Source: Ktedonobacterales bacterium
GTDB lineage: Bacteria > Chloroflexota > Ktedonobacteria > Ktedonobacterales > DATBGS01
Length of the DNA: 64,000 bases
Assembly: GCA_036557285.1 (NCBI GenBank)
Contig: DATBHW010000003.1
Coordinates: forward strand, 1-64,000
Direction of reading: 5' to 3'
In this document: piece after piece, positions 1 through 8,749 of the stretch
How the letters are laid out: each line of letters starts with the position of its first letter
Position numbering within the stretch: the stretch's first letter is position 1
The notes under the pieces: generated by a model
Databases searched by the model: none
Seen by the model: only the letters and a program-made list of their open reading frames with translations
Told to the model about the DNA's origin: nothing
Made by a program: the position numbers and the translations under genes

Positions 1-29
1 CGCCCCCCTCTCTCTGCACCCGCATCAGC

Positions 30-770
30 TTAAGCCGGGGGCGCTGGCACCGAGGCAAAGACATTGGCGTAGGTAGGAATCACTTCCCACTTATTCAGCG
101 GCCAGAAGACCACCGTGGCTTTGCCAATAATATAGTCTTTGGGTACCGACCCCCAGGTCCGAGAATCAGAACTATACGGGCGGTTATCCCCCATCACAAA
201 ATATTCGTCAGAGCCAAGCTTCCAGATGCGCGGCGTAGCATTCACCGCCGACGTGATATATGGCTCTTTCAGCGCGGCGCCGTTCACCGTGATCTGGGTG
301 GGAGTGACCTGAACCGTATCACCTGGCAGCCCAATCACCCGCTTGATAAAGTCCTCATTTGGGTTTACCGGATAATGGAAGACGATCACATCCCCCCGCG
401 TCGGCCCGTGGAAAAGATAGGCCAGCCGGTTCACCAGCACATACTGTCCTGAGTCCAGTCCTGGCAGCATGCTATCTCCCTCCACACGGAATGTCTGCAC
501 AGAGAGGCGGATCGCCACAAAGATCACGACAGCCAGCACAATCGTCTCGATGATCTCGCGCGCCAGATGTGCGCGCCGACGCGACGACGCGGCGCGGGGC
601 AGAGGACGGGGAGGCGGCAGCGGCCTGTTGAAGTCATCCCACCCACGCCCCCCACGCCGGGGCGGGTCTGGAGGCAGTTGTCCTCCCGAATATCCTCCTG
701 TATAGCCTTGCTGAGAGTCTTCCCATGTAGAATCCTCATCGGTTGGTTGACGTTGGGAATAGCGATACAT
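30..770 (-). CDS. lepB: Signal peptidase I
   Basis: Membrane serine protease that removes signal peptides from Sec/Tat-exported proteins on the outer face of the membrane. The protein has 246 aa. It starts with a Pro/Gly-rich cytosolic tail (about 1-70), followed by one membrane anchor (about 72-90). Next come the nucleophile box VEGDSMLPG with Ser100 and the FIKRVIGLPGD box with the general-base Lys143, then the late GDNRPYSSDSR motif that is conserved in S26A peptidases. Length and motif order match the family. The proline-rich N-terminal extension is longer than in the E. coli or Bacillus short forms but is common in actinobacterial and Chloroflexi homologues. The ATG is preceded by an AAAGGA-like site. 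It stands alone, 203 bp from the next gene. Confidence 0.95.
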   Translation of the reverse strand: MYRYSQRQPTDEDSTWEDSQQGYTGGYSGGQLPPDPPRRGGRGWDDFNRPLPPPRPLPRAASSRRRAHLAREIIETIVLAVVIFVAIRLSVQTFRVEGDSMLPGLDSGQYVLVNRLAYLFHGPTRGDVIVFHYPVNPNEDFIKRVIGLPGDTVQVTPTQITVNGAALKEPYITSAVNATPRIWKLGSDEYFVMGDNRPYSSDSRTWGSVPKDYIIGKATVVFWPLNKWEVIPTYANVFASVPAPPA

Positions 771-973
771 GCGGTAGTAATCCTTTATCTGGCACAGGGT
801 TGCGCCAGAGGTATCTCCGGCTGGCTTTTTCCATCGCCCATTCCCACACTACCAGCCAGGTTGTCCACTCACTTCAATCAGCAGGCAGGCCAGCAAAGCA
901 CTGGCCGATGCCGCATACTCTGCCAATTATAGCACAGGGCCACTGGAAGCCCCATCAGTGGGGCGCGCGCTAG

Positions 974-2143
974 TCAGAAGGTAATGGTCCCAGGCTCCAG
1001 AGTCCGATGCGGCCAGAGCTTCAGTCCATAGGAAAGAATATTGCCAGCGCCAATCGTACAGTGATCGCCGATCACCACGCCATCAAGTTGGCAGCCTGGC
1101 GCGACAGCGCAACAGGCTCCTACCAGGCTATTACGCACCAGGGTAACGTCCGTCTTGATCGTGGCGTCCACCTTGACCGGCCCGGAGGTCGGTAAACCAA
1201 TGGTCACATTTTCCCAGAGAACCGCCTGCTCAAGCTGAACATCTGGCCCCACCCGACAGCCATCCCCCAGCACCACCGGCCCCACCAGCCGCGCGCCCCG
1301 GCCCACCACGCAGCGCTTCCCCAACGCCACCGGCCCTACCAGTTCTGCGCTGGGATCAATCTCGCAGCCTGCCCCCATCCAGACACCTTGCAGGCGCTGT
1401 TCCCCTTCCGGGCGCCCGGAGACGCGCCTCAGCAGCATATCCACATTGGCCGTCTTATACTTTTCAGGCGTCCCAATGTCGAGCCAGTATACATCAGAGG
1501 GATAGCCAAACAAGGCATCACCCTCCTTCAAGAGGGTGGGAAAGAGGCCCTGCTCAAACTGATAGAACTGATGAGAGGGGGCCAGACGCAGCGCGTCTGG
1601 CTCCAGAATATAGGTGCCGGCATTGATGAGATTGGTGGTGATGCCTTCCAGGCTCTTGGGCTTCTCGATAAAGCGCCGCACACGCCCGGCCTCATCACAC
1701 TCCACCAACCCATACGCGCGCACGTCCTCCACTGGCGTCAGGGCAATCGTACCCAGCGCGCCGTGTTCGCGGTGAAAGGCCAGCATCGCTCCCAGGTCCA
1801 GGTCAGTCAAAATATCACCGTTCAGAACAAACAACGGCTCATCTGCATCGAGGTAGCCCTGCGCCTCCACATGCTTCACCGCTCCGGCAGTTCCCAGCGC
1901 CTGCTCCTCGGTAACATACACCAGATGCACCCCAAACGCGCTGCCATCCCCAAAATATTCCTGAATACTGCCGGGCAGATAACACATACTCAAGATAATA
2001 TCGGTCACGCCATGCCTCTTCAGGTAACGAAAGACATGCTCTATAAAGGGTCGGTTGGCGACAGGCTGCATTGGTTTTGGCCGATGGATGGTCAGTGGGC
2101 GCAAGCGTGTCCCCTCACCACCTACCAGAATAACTGCTTTCAC
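974..2143 (-). CDS. Sugar-1-phosphate nucleotidyltransferase (NDP-sugar pyrophosphorylase)
   Basis: Joins a sugar-1-phosphate to a nucleoside triphosphate to give an activated sugar for envelope polysaccharides. In 389 aa the N-terminal GT-A domain opens with MKAVILVGGEGTRLRPLT (nucleotide-binding loop). It has NGD with Asp110 as a metal ligand and an IEKPKS motif near residue 160. From about 250 onward hexapeptide-like repeats (a left-handed beta-helix) follow. The architecture matches mannose-1-phosphate guanylyltransferases and glucose-1-phosphate thymidylyltransferases; the exact sugar cannot be read from sequence. It is a single gene on the minus strand, with no envelope-sugar cluster visible beside it except the WecA-like gene 1.8 kb away. 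Confidence 0.9.
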   Translation of the reverse strand: MKAVILVGGEGTRLRPLTIHRPKPMQPVANRPFIEHVFRYLKRHGVTDIILSMCYLPGSIQEYFGDGSAFGVHLVYVTEEQALGTAGAVKHVEAQGYLDADEPLFVLNGDILTDLDLGAMLAFHREHGALGTIALTPVEDVRAYGLVECDEAGRVRRFIEKPKSLEGITTNLINAGTYILEPDALRLAPSHQFYQFEQGLFPTLLKEGDALFGYPSDVYWLDIGTPEKYKTANVDMLLRRVSGRPEGEQRLQGVWMGAGCEIDPSAELVGPVALGKRCVVGRGARLVGPVVLGDGCRVGPDVQLEQAVLWENVTIGLPTSGPVKVDATIKTDVTLVRNSLVGACCAVAPGCQLDGVVIGDHCTIGAGNILSYGLKLWPHRTLEPGTITF

Positions 2144-2159
2144 ATTATGACTCCTTGAG

Positions 2160-2616
2160 TACGAGCGCGAACCTGATGGCCTCTTTGAGCAGAGGAACCG
2201 GAGGGTTGTTCTTAACCAATTTCCTTCGCATGATTTATACCACTTGCATACAGAGACGGGTAGAAGCAGGGGCAGGCCACATCACTTCTCCGCCTGCATC
2301 CACGCGCTTGAGCATGATCGAGCGATCACAACACATTCTGCTGGCTTGAGGCGCCACTCACAGACAGCCTGCTGGAATACGACAATGGCCGAAAAGATAG
2401 GAATTTTGGGGGATCAGTATCGAACTGTTTCAGCCTCATATTTCGTCGCTTTACAGCACAGAGGCAAGGGCAAGCCAGCCTGGCCCCTCTTATTGCTCAA
2501 ACCAGAGAGGAGAAGTTATACAAGCGCAAAAAAGTGATGTGTTATACTAACACAAGAACGCCGCCTACCCCTGATGCCAGAGGTAGGCGGGCGTACATCT
2601 ATACGGGGGGCGCCAG
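2160..2616. other. Intergenic region with promoter-like dyad and hairpin
   Basis: 457 bp between two divergent genes. Short open frames here lack ribosome sites and family features. The only clear structures are close to the downstream gene: a 17-bp dyad at 2538-2554 and a hairpin at about 2561-2590, annotated separately. Nothing else is recognised in 2160-2537. Confidence 0.5.
2538..2554 (+). promoter_or_regulatory. Perfect 17-bp dyad around a TATACT box
   Basis: TGTGTTA / TAACACA arms flank a three-base centre. The TATACT hexamer at 2543-2548 lies inside the dyad, so a bound regulator would cover the -10 box. No good -35 box is visible 17 bp upstream. About 10 bases downstream a GC-rich hairpin (CCGCCTACC ... 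GGTAGGCGG, about 2561-2590) ends roughly 27 bases before the ATG at 2617. Operator function is inferred. Confidence 0.45.
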
Positions 2617-3753
2617 ATGCAGACTATGGATTATCTGGTCCAGCAGATCGCTCAAGGACGAAATTATCATCCTATGAGCGAGCAAACCACCGTCGTATTG
2701 GTCGAAACCCGCCCACACATCGCTGGCCTCATCAAAGAGGCTTTGGAAGACGCTGGATTGCTCGTCGCCCTGGCAAGCAGCATTGATGAAGTGCAGTTGG
2801 CGCTCTCCCATCGGCGCGGCTTTGCCCTCTTGCTGGTCAACGTTGGCGCGCTCTCCAGCCAGAGCCTGGGTCCGCCAAGCCTCTTTGGGCCATCGGGCGC
2901 GCTTGGCGCGCTCCAACGTATCTCAGAAGGGCAGCCGCTCTGGCAGGAGATTGGCGGCCACACCTCGCTCCAGCGCGTGCCTATGCTCTGCTTCAGCAGC
3001 GATGGCCTCGGCGGCCCGCCGGGAACGCTCATCGTCAAATCCCCCCAGGATTTTCAATCGCTGGCCCAGGTGGTACAGAATTATCTCAATCCCCTGGCGG
3101 CGAACCCCATGCTGCGACAGTTACTGGATGAAGATTGTCTGCCATCCATGAAAGGCTCCCTGGAAGAGGTGCCTCTGGCTGACCTCTTTCAGTTGTTTAA
3201 GCTGGGCGGACATTCCGGTATTCTGTTGCTCCGCGATGGTGGGCGGCTGGCTGTTTTGGGACTGGTTGATGGTGAAGTCGTTCATGCCTTTGCCGAGCGC
3301 GCTTCAGGCCGCGAGGCGATCTATCTGCTCTTCGCCTGGAAAACGGCGCGGTTTTCCTTCTATAAAGACCTGACCCTGCCGGAGCGCACCGTCAACGTCA
3401 GCACCGAACATCTGGTGCTAGAAGCCTCGCGCCGGGGCGATGAATCTCTGGAAATGCGCAATAAAATCCCATCGCTCCGCACCTTAATCTATCGCGCGCC
3501 CCGTCTGACCGATACCTTGCCCGGCATGCAGCTTTCAATGGCCGAATGGCGGGTGATCTCGGTCATTGGCCGCCGCAACACCGTGGGCGACATCATCAAA
3601 CTCTCGGGCATCAGCGAGTTTAGCGCGCTGAAAATCCTTGATTCGCTGCTCAGTCGCGGCCTGGTAACCGTTGGCGAAGAAGCGGTCAGCAAAAATACCG
3701 GCTCCTTGAACGAGGCGGCCAGGTCAGCGCCGCTGGGCCGTTTCCCCTCCTGA
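2617..3753 (+). CDS. Pseudo-receiver / DUF4388 (PatA-like) / winged-helix regulator
   Basis: Probable signalling adaptor of 378 aa. Residues about 22-165 resemble a CheY-type receiver, but the acidic pocket is lost: the first strand ends VETRP instead of VDDDP, and the usual phospho-Asp strand reads LLVNVG. Residues about 180-275 fit the PatA-type DUF4388 domain (MKGSLEEVPLADLFQLF...GVILL-like pattern, GEVVHAFAE). The C-terminal part (about 300-360) looks like a winged helix (IIKLSGISEFSALKIL). A phosphorylation-independent role is inferred. The ATG at 2617 follows GGGGGG. An internal ATG at 2674 lies closer to the receiver start but has no ribosome site. It is monocistronic and preceded by the dyad at 2538-2554. 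Confidence 0.75.
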   Translation: MQTMDYLVQQIAQGRNYHPMSEQTTVVLVETRPHIAGLIKEALEDAGLLVALASSIDEVQLALSHRRGFALLLVNVGALSSQSLGPPSLFGPSGALGALQRISEGQPLWQEIGGHTSLQRVPMLCFSSDGLGGPPGTLIVKSPQDFQSLAQVVQNYLNPLAANPMLRQLLDEDCLPSMKGSLEEVPLADLFQLFKLGGHSGILLLRDGGRLAVLGLVDGEVVHAFAERASGREAIYLLFAWKTARFSFYKDLTLPERTVNVSTEHLVLEASRRGDESLEMRNKIPSLRTLIYRAPRLTDTLPGMQLSMAEWRVISVIGRRNTVGDIIKLSGISEFSALKILDSLLSRGLVTVGEEAVSKNTGSLNEAARSAPLGRFPS

Positions 3754-3813
3754 TCACCAGCTACATCAATAAGCGAAAACAGCGGGGAACTTCACGGCTA
3801 ATTCTGTTACCTA

Positions 3814-3890
3814 TCTCACACCCCCAGAGTTAATAGTAATAAGGCCAGTATGGCCTCATTTATGGCATGATATTGGCAAAAGGTGTGAGA
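3814..3890 (+). promoter_or_regulatory. Nested inverted repeats ahead of the WecA-like gene
   Basis: TCTCACACC at 3814-3822 is exactly complementary to GGTGTGAGA at 3882-3890. Between them lies a small hairpin GGCC-AGTAT-GGCC at 3843-3855. The structure sits between the DUF4388 gene stop (3753) and the GTG at 3941. It could act as a transcriptional terminator plus leader structure. No poly-U run follows, so its role is uncertain. Confidence 0.4.
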
Positions 3891-3940
3891 AACTTTAAGC
3901 GACCTGTGCTGCTATCCATCTGACCAGGGGTGAGACGCTC

Positions 3941-5140
3941 GTGTTGACAGTATTGTCGATCCATCCAGCAGTGACGCTGATCTGCGGGTTTGCTCTCGCG
4001 CTTATACTCTCCTATCTCTTTACAGGTCTCATCGGGCGGCTCAGTCGCCGCCTGGGCTGGTTAGATCAGCCCAGCGAGCGCCGCATTCACAAGTCGCCGG
4101 TCCCTCGCCTGGGTGGGGTTGCCATACTCCTGGCCTTTCTCATCAGCGCGCTCCTCGTCTTCTGGCCCAGCACCACCCATGAAGCCCTCGTCTACGAAGG
4201 ATTTATCCCAGCCGCGATTTTCATTACCGCTGTCATGGCGTATGACGATGTGCGTGGGCTGCCTCCTGGCATCAAACTCGGCTTACAGACCGTCACCGTC
4301 ATCATCTTGATCCTCCCTGGCCTGCTTTTCGGCAATTCGCACGAACACGGAGCCATCATCTCCTTCCTGCATAACCCGCTGTACATCGCCAACGTCAAGG
4401 ATTCCAATATCCTGAACATCCCTCTCCTGCTGGCGATTCCCTTCACCTGGTTCTGGACAGTGGGGCTGATGAACACCATCAACTTCGTTGATGGATTGGA
4501 TGGCCTGGCCGGCGGCATCACGATGATCGCGGCGGTCGTCCTCATGGTGGTGAGCGTTGTCCTGGGCCAGTATGTGATCGCCGTCCTCTGTGGCATCTTC
4601 GCGGGCAGTGTGCTGGGCTTCCTGCCCCATAACTGGAATCCGGCCAGGATATTCATGGGTGACAGCGGCTCGATGTTTCTAGGGCTATCCCTGGCAGTTC
4701 TGGCAAACATTGGGGGGGCAAAAGTAGCGACGGTGCTGCTTTTGATCGGCATTCCGGTGCTGGATGTGGCGCTGGTCATCATTCAACGCCTGCGCGGCGG
4801 AGGCGGCGCCCTGCACTATGACAAGCGCCATCTCCACCATAAGCTCCTGGAAAGCGGCTTCTCACAAAGACAGATCGTGCTCCTCTACTACAGCCTCAGC
4901 GGTTTCTTCGGCCTGCTGGCCGTGTTCTCCTTGATCTTACCCGATGCCCTCCTCCCCTTCGTCTTCAGCATCAGCATCGCAGGAGCCAGCCTGGCTCACC
5001 TGATCGGCCTCATCCTGGTCGGCCTGGCAATGGCGATTATCCTGGGCATCGTCATCCGCCGCCACCGGCCACCCCGAAAGGGGCAGATGTTCTCCAACCC
5101 CACGCCCACACCGGGAGGCGGGGGCGTCCGAAAGAGTTAG
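3941..5140 (+). CDS. Undecaprenyl-phosphate sugar-1-phosphate transferase (MraY/WecA/TagO family)
   Basis: Polytopic membrane enzyme that transfers a phospho-sugar (usually GlcNAc-1-P) from UDP-sugar to undecaprenyl phosphate, starting a cell-wall glycopolymer or lipid-linked glycan. It has 399 aa with about ten hydrophobic segments. Visible family motifs are YDDVRGLPPG with the metal-binding Asp pair (102-103), NFVDGLDGLAGG (181-192), the MGDSGSMFLG box near 240 and HLHHKLLESG near 300. The HLHH form fits WecA/TagO rather than MraY. It begins with GTG after GACCAGGGGTGAG. The next gene starts 8 bp after its stop, so the two are probably cotranscribed. Confidence 0.92.
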   Translation: MLTVLSIHPAVTLICGFALALILSYLFTGLIGRLSRRLGWLDQPSERRIHKSPVPRLGGVAILLAFLISALLVFWPSTTHEALVYEGFIPAAIFITAVMAYDDVRGLPPGIKLGLQTVTVIILILPGLLFGNSHEHGAIISFLHNPLYIANVKDSNILNIPLLLAIPFTWFWTVGLMNTINFVDGLDGLAGGITMIAAVVLMVVSVVLGQYVIAVLCGIFAGSVLGFLPHNWNPARIFMGDSGSMFLGLSLAVLANIGGAKVATVLLLIGIPVLDVALVIIQRLRGGGGALHYDKRHLHHKLLESGFSQRQIVLLYYSLSGFFGLLAVFSLILPDALLPFVFSISIAGASLAHLIGLILVGLAMAIILGIVIRRHRPPRKGQMFSNPTPTPGGGGVRKS

Positions 5141-5147
5141 CCATCTG

Positions 5148-6134
5148 ATGACCCCGCCGACGAACTGTAGCCACTGCCGAAGAGTGCTTGACGCGCAGGC
5201 GCTGGAACTGGGCGCTTGCCGCTACTGCGGCCACACCATCGTCGGCCAAAACGCGACAAGCAGCGACACCACCAACAACGCCCTCACCCAGTTTGGCCCG
5301 CTCTCGTTTGCGCCTCCTGACCCTTTTGCAACCGCTGATGCCCCGCCGACTGATACAGCGCCCTTTGGGGCTAACCCTCAAGCGCCCGGCGCTCCTCTCC
5401 CTGGCGGCTGGCCGCAGCAGAACGCTTACCCGCCCTATTCAGCCGCGCCAGCGCGGTATCCGCCAGCCGTACCCCCACGCAAGGGTCGGGGCAGGGCGCT
5501 GGCGCTGACGCTGATAATCGTCGTCATCGTCCTGCTGATCGCCGTTATCGGCGGCGGGCTGCTCTTCGCGCGCAGCTTCCATACATCCCCCGGCAGCGCC
5601 GGAACAAACGGCGTCGCCAGCAACCCCAATCCCACTCGACAGCCGTCGCCCAGCCCCACCGACACCCCGACCCCCACCCCCATCCCAACCAGCGCCTACC
5701 GTGACCCGAACGGCCTCTTCAGCATCCAATACCCCAGCGCCTGGACGCTCACGAACTTCTCGCCCGGCGCAGGTTCTCTCCCGCTGCCGTTGAACGGCGT
5801 GCGGTTCAGCGACGGCGGCGCCGAGTTTGTCATCCTCAGCGGCCAGGAACTGCCAGGCATGCCAACCGATGGACTCGCGGAGCAGGCCGATACTGCCCTG
5901 CTCAACACCATGAACGCCCGGAACATCAGCAGCGCCAGACCGGCCACCATTGGTGGGCAAACCTGGACCGAAAAAAGCGCCGACACCAACGGCGGAAAAC
6001 ACACCGTCATAGCCTCGATCAGCGTCAACCAACGTCTCTATACGCTCTGGTACAGCGCCCCGGCCAGCGAGTTTGACGCCGACGAGACGCAGTTCTTTCG
6101 CCCCATGATCGCCAGTTTCATGTTTGGGGCCTGA
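5148..6134 (+). CDS. Zinc-ribbon, single-pass membrane protein with extracytoplasmic domain
   Basis: Uncharacterised 328-aa protein. Residues 6-29 form a CxxC...CxxC zinc ribbon (CSHC, CRYC). Next is a Pro/Ala-rich cytosolic linker to about 115, then one strongly hydrophobic segment (about 119-143). A Pro/Thr/Ser spacer (PTPTPIPT) leads to a folded C-terminal domain starting YRDPNGLFSIQYPSAW, a pattern seen in PsbP/DUF1795-like lipoprotein domains. The zinc ribbon in the cytoplasm and the folded domain outside suggest a sensor or envelope adaptor, but the function is unknown. It follows the glycosyltransferase by 8 bp. Confidence 0.75.
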   Translation: MTPPTNCSHCRRVLDAQALELGACRYCGHTIVGQNATSSDTTNNALTQFGPLSFAPPDPFATADAPPTDTAPFGANPQAPGAPLPGGWPQQNAYPPYSAAPARYPPAVPPRKGRGRALALTLIIVVIVLLIAVIGGGLLFARSFHTSPGSAGTNGVASNPNPTRQPSPSPTDTPTPTPIPTSAYRDPNGLFSIQYPSAWTLTNFSPGAGSLPLPLNGVRFSDGGAEFVILSGQELPGMPTDGLAEQADTALLNTMNARNISSARPATIGGQTWTEKSADTNGGKHTVIASISVNQRLYTLWYSAPASEFDADETQFFRPMIASFMFGA

Positions 6135-6154
6135 TTTTTTCTCCCCGTTCCCTC

Positions 6155-6213
6155 TTGACAAATACTCGACCCATCAGTATACTTTTGTCAAGTAAAATAT
6201 TTTTATCGAGTAA
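6155..6213 (+). promoter_or_regulatory. Near-consensus sigma-70 promoter with interleaved inverted repeats
   Basis: TTGACA (6155-6160), a 17-bp spacer and TATACT (6178-6183). TTGACAAA at 6155-6162 is repeated inverted as TTTGTCAA at 6184-6191, and TACTCGA at 6163-6169 is repeated inverted as TCGAGTA at 6206-6212. The symmetric elements cover both promoter boxes and the start point. This suggests autorepression by the regulator encoded just downstream (inferred). Confidence 0.7.
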
Positions 6214-6231
6214 TTTCTGTTGAGAAACCCG

Positions 6232-7125
6232 ATGGAAGAGATGCGCGAAACCTACAACCTGGAAACCCTTGAGCAGTTGCGCGCCGTTGCCGATGAACTG
6301 CGCCTGCGCATTCTGGAGCAGCTCAAGCGCCAGCCCATGACCGTCACCCAGCTTGCCGGAGTACTTGGCGAGGTTCCCGCGAAGCTGCACTACCATGTGC
6401 ATGAATTGGAGAAAGTGGGCCTGCTCAAACTGGTTGAGACCCGTGAGAAGGGCGGCATCCTCGAAAAGTACTATCGCGCCGTAGCGAAGAACATCAATGC
6501 CCCAGGAACCTTGTTTCAAGGCGTCTCCCCCCATGAGGCGGTCGCAACACTCACCGAAGTCATCCAACCCCTCTTTCAGGGAGTCATCCGGGCCTTCCAG
6601 CAGATGCTGAGCGCCCAGGCATGGGACGATCCCGATCTGGTCTTGCAGCTCTCACCGGAACACTACTGGATGACCGCCCAGGAATTTGACGAGTTCAGCA
6701 AGCGCACAGATGCCCTGCTAGCGCCATACACCGCCGCGCGAGGCATCGCGGGCGAACGCGAGCGCACAGTCCTGCGCATCGCCTACGATACCGTCGTCCA
6801 AACGGATGGGGGCGATGTCGGGCCAGCGCCCGAAGCAGTGCCACTGCATGCGCCAGGGGTCTCCAAACCAACCAGAGCGCCAAAGCGGGAACTGACCTTC
6901 GTCGCTGGCGCAGCATACTACTCGCGGAGGGATTTGGAGAAACTGCTCGCGCGAAGCGAAGTCCTGGACATGTATGTGCTTGGCGCTTGCATCTTTGCCG
7001 ATGATGTCCCTCCTGATCTGGTCGAGCGCGCCATCTACAGCTTTCATCTGTGGGGTAAACTGACCGCTTCGCCCGAAGTGCGCGAAGTCCTCAGACATAA
7101 AGGAGGAGAACCGGGGAAAAAGTAG
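6232..7125 (+). CDS. ArsR-type winged-helix transcriptional regulator
   Basis: 297 aa. The N-terminal part (about 8-65) is a typical ArsR-like HTH: an ADELRLRILEQL helix, TVTQLAGVLGE, then KLHYHVHELEKVGLL as recognition helix and start of the wing. The long C-terminal region, about 220 aa, is not a known metal pocket and may bind a ligand or form a dimer. The ATG at 6232 lies 49 bases past the -10 box; an upstream in-frame TTG at 6220 is possible. The two MFS genes and anchored protein that follow in the same direction are its likely targets. A second protein of the same type begins at 63658. Confidence 0.85.
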   Translation: MEEMRETYNLETLEQLRAVADELRLRILEQLKRQPMTVTQLAGVLGEVPAKLHYHVHELEKVGLLKLVETREKGGILEKYYRAVAKNINAPGTLFQGVSPHEAVATLTEVIQPLFQGVIRAFQQMLSAQAWDDPDLVLQLSPEHYWMTAQEFDEFSKRTDALLAPYTAARGIAGERERTVLRIAYDTVVQTDGGDVGPAPEAVPLHAPGVSKPTRAPKRELTFVAGAAYYSRRDLEKLLARSEVLDMYVLGACIFADDVPPDLVERAIYSFHLWGKLTASPEVREVLRHKGGEPGKK

Positions 7126-7247
7126 CTCTCTTGCAGAAGGCGCCCATCCCTGAAAAGGGCGGCGCGTGAGTTGTCTCTAGCTACCCACGCGCCGGACTCA
7201 CCCACGCTTGTATAGCTCTACACCACACCGAACGGAGGAGTCCCGGT

Positions 7248-8642
7248 ATGGATACTATCACAGCGACGGATGCGCCGTCTACGCACAAACCTGGCCTGTT
7301 CATCAACCGCAACTTCGCCCTGCTCTGGACCGGCAGCGCCATCTCCATCTTTGGCGATCTCATCTTCGAGACCTCGCTGGTCGTCTGGATCAGCGCCTTC
7401 CTGGCCGCGCATCAGCCCTGGGCGCCGCTGGCCGTCAGCGGCGTCTTGCTGGCAGTGCTTATTCCCACCTTTGCCTTTGGCCCCATCGCGGGCGTCTTTG
7501 TGGACCGCTGGGACAAGCGCCGCACCATGCTCTGGATGGATGCCATACGGGCCATCCTGATCGCCCTGCTCCTGCTGGCGACCAACATCCTCCCCTTGCC
7601 GTTTCTGCCAGGCGGACGTCTCCCACTGGCCGGACAGCTTGCCGCCATCTACAGCGTCGTCTTCCTCGCCAGCCTCTGCTCCCAACTCTTTAACCCGGCG
7701 CGCATGGCGCTCATTGGCGACATCGTGGCCGATCCCCATCGCGCGCAGGCCAGCGGGATGGATCAGACCACATACAGCCTGGCGTCAATCATTGCGCCGC
7801 CGCTGGCCCCCATTCTGCTGCTGGCCGTTGGCCCACAGATAGCCCTGCTCGTTAACGCGCTCTCCTTCGCTTTCTCCTTCATCATGATCCTGGCAGTGCG
7901 CGCCCCCAGGGCGGCTACCAGCCGCGCTGCTGGAGAACACCCCAACTTTCTGCGCGAGTTTACTGCCGGGCTGAAGTTCTCTGTGCGGAATCCGGTGATT
8001 CTGACCATCCTCGTCGTCGTGAGCATCGTCTTATTGGGCTTCAGCGCATTGAATGCGCTTGACATCTTCTTTGTACGCGACAACCTGCACGCGCCGATCA
8101 GCCTGTTCGGATTCCTGGCGACTGTCCAGGGAGTAGGGGCTATCCTGGGCGCTGTTCTCGCCAGCATGTTCACACAGCGGCTTGGCCTGGTACGCACGCT
8201 CACCTGCTCGCTCATCATGCTGAGTGTCGCTATCCTGGTCTATTCGCGGATGTCCAGTCTTGTTCCCGCGCTGATCGTCATCTTCATTGGCGGTTTCTTT
8301 AATGCAGGGGTCAATGTGCCAGCCTGGCCGCTGCTTCTGCGCGTCACGCCGCGCGCCTACATCGGCAGGGTCATGGCGATCATCAACCCAACTGGCGCGC
8401 TGATGCAGGTACTGGGAACCCTCTTTGCCGGGTTCCTGGCAAGCAACATTTTGCTGGGCCTCCATACCCAGGCGCTCGGCCTGACCTTTGGCCCCATTGA
8501 CACCATCTTCACTGGCGGCGCGCTGCTGGGGGTGGTCGGCTCGATCTATGCCCTGCTGCGTCTGGGCTTCACCGACCCGCCGCCTGTTGTCGAAGACACG
8601 CCCGCGCCAGGCGTCTCAGAGTTGGTTGCCAACCGCGTGTAG
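7248..8642 (+). CDS. MFS transporter (DHA3/MefA-like efflux type)
   Basis: 464 aa with about twelve predicted membrane segments. It starts KPGLFINRNFALLW and carries the FVDRWDKRRTM loop between helices 2 and 3, the signature of MFS_3/DHA3 drug exporters. It probably exports an amphiphilic compound by proton antiport. Start is ATG at 7248 after CGGAGGAGTCCCGGT. It is one of two tandem paralogues: the next gene shares the N-terminal INRNFALLW block and the identical loop. It lies 122 bp behind the ArsR-type regulator. Confidence 0.9.
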   Translation: MDTITATDAPSTHKPGLFINRNFALLWTGSAISIFGDLIFETSLVVWISAFLAAHQPWAPLAVSGVLLAVLIPTFAFGPIAGVFVDRWDKRRTMLWMDAIRAILIALLLLATNILPLPFLPGGRLPLAGQLAAIYSVVFLASLCSQLFNPARMALIGDIVADPHRAQASGMDQTTYSLASIIAPPLAPILLLAVGPQIALLVNALSFAFSFIMILAVRAPRAATSRAAGEHPNFLREFTAGLKFSVRNPVILTILVVVSIVLLGFSALNALDIFFVRDNLHAPISLFGFLATVQGVGAILGAVLASMFTQRLGLVRTLTCSLIMLSVAILVYSRMSSLVPALIVIFIGGFFNAGVNVPAWPLLLRVTPRAYIGRVMAIINPTGALMQVLGTLFAGFLASNILLGLHTQALGLTFGPIDTIFTGGALLGVVGSIYALLRLGFTDPPPVVEDTPAPGVSELVANRV

Positions 8643-8749
8643 CAAGGAAAACACCTCTGGCAGCTTTTACAACCGGGCTGGCATCAAAAGCGTAAGCAAG
8701 ATAGCGCCAGTTGTTCCCGAAAACATCGTCTACATAACGGAGGACCAGT

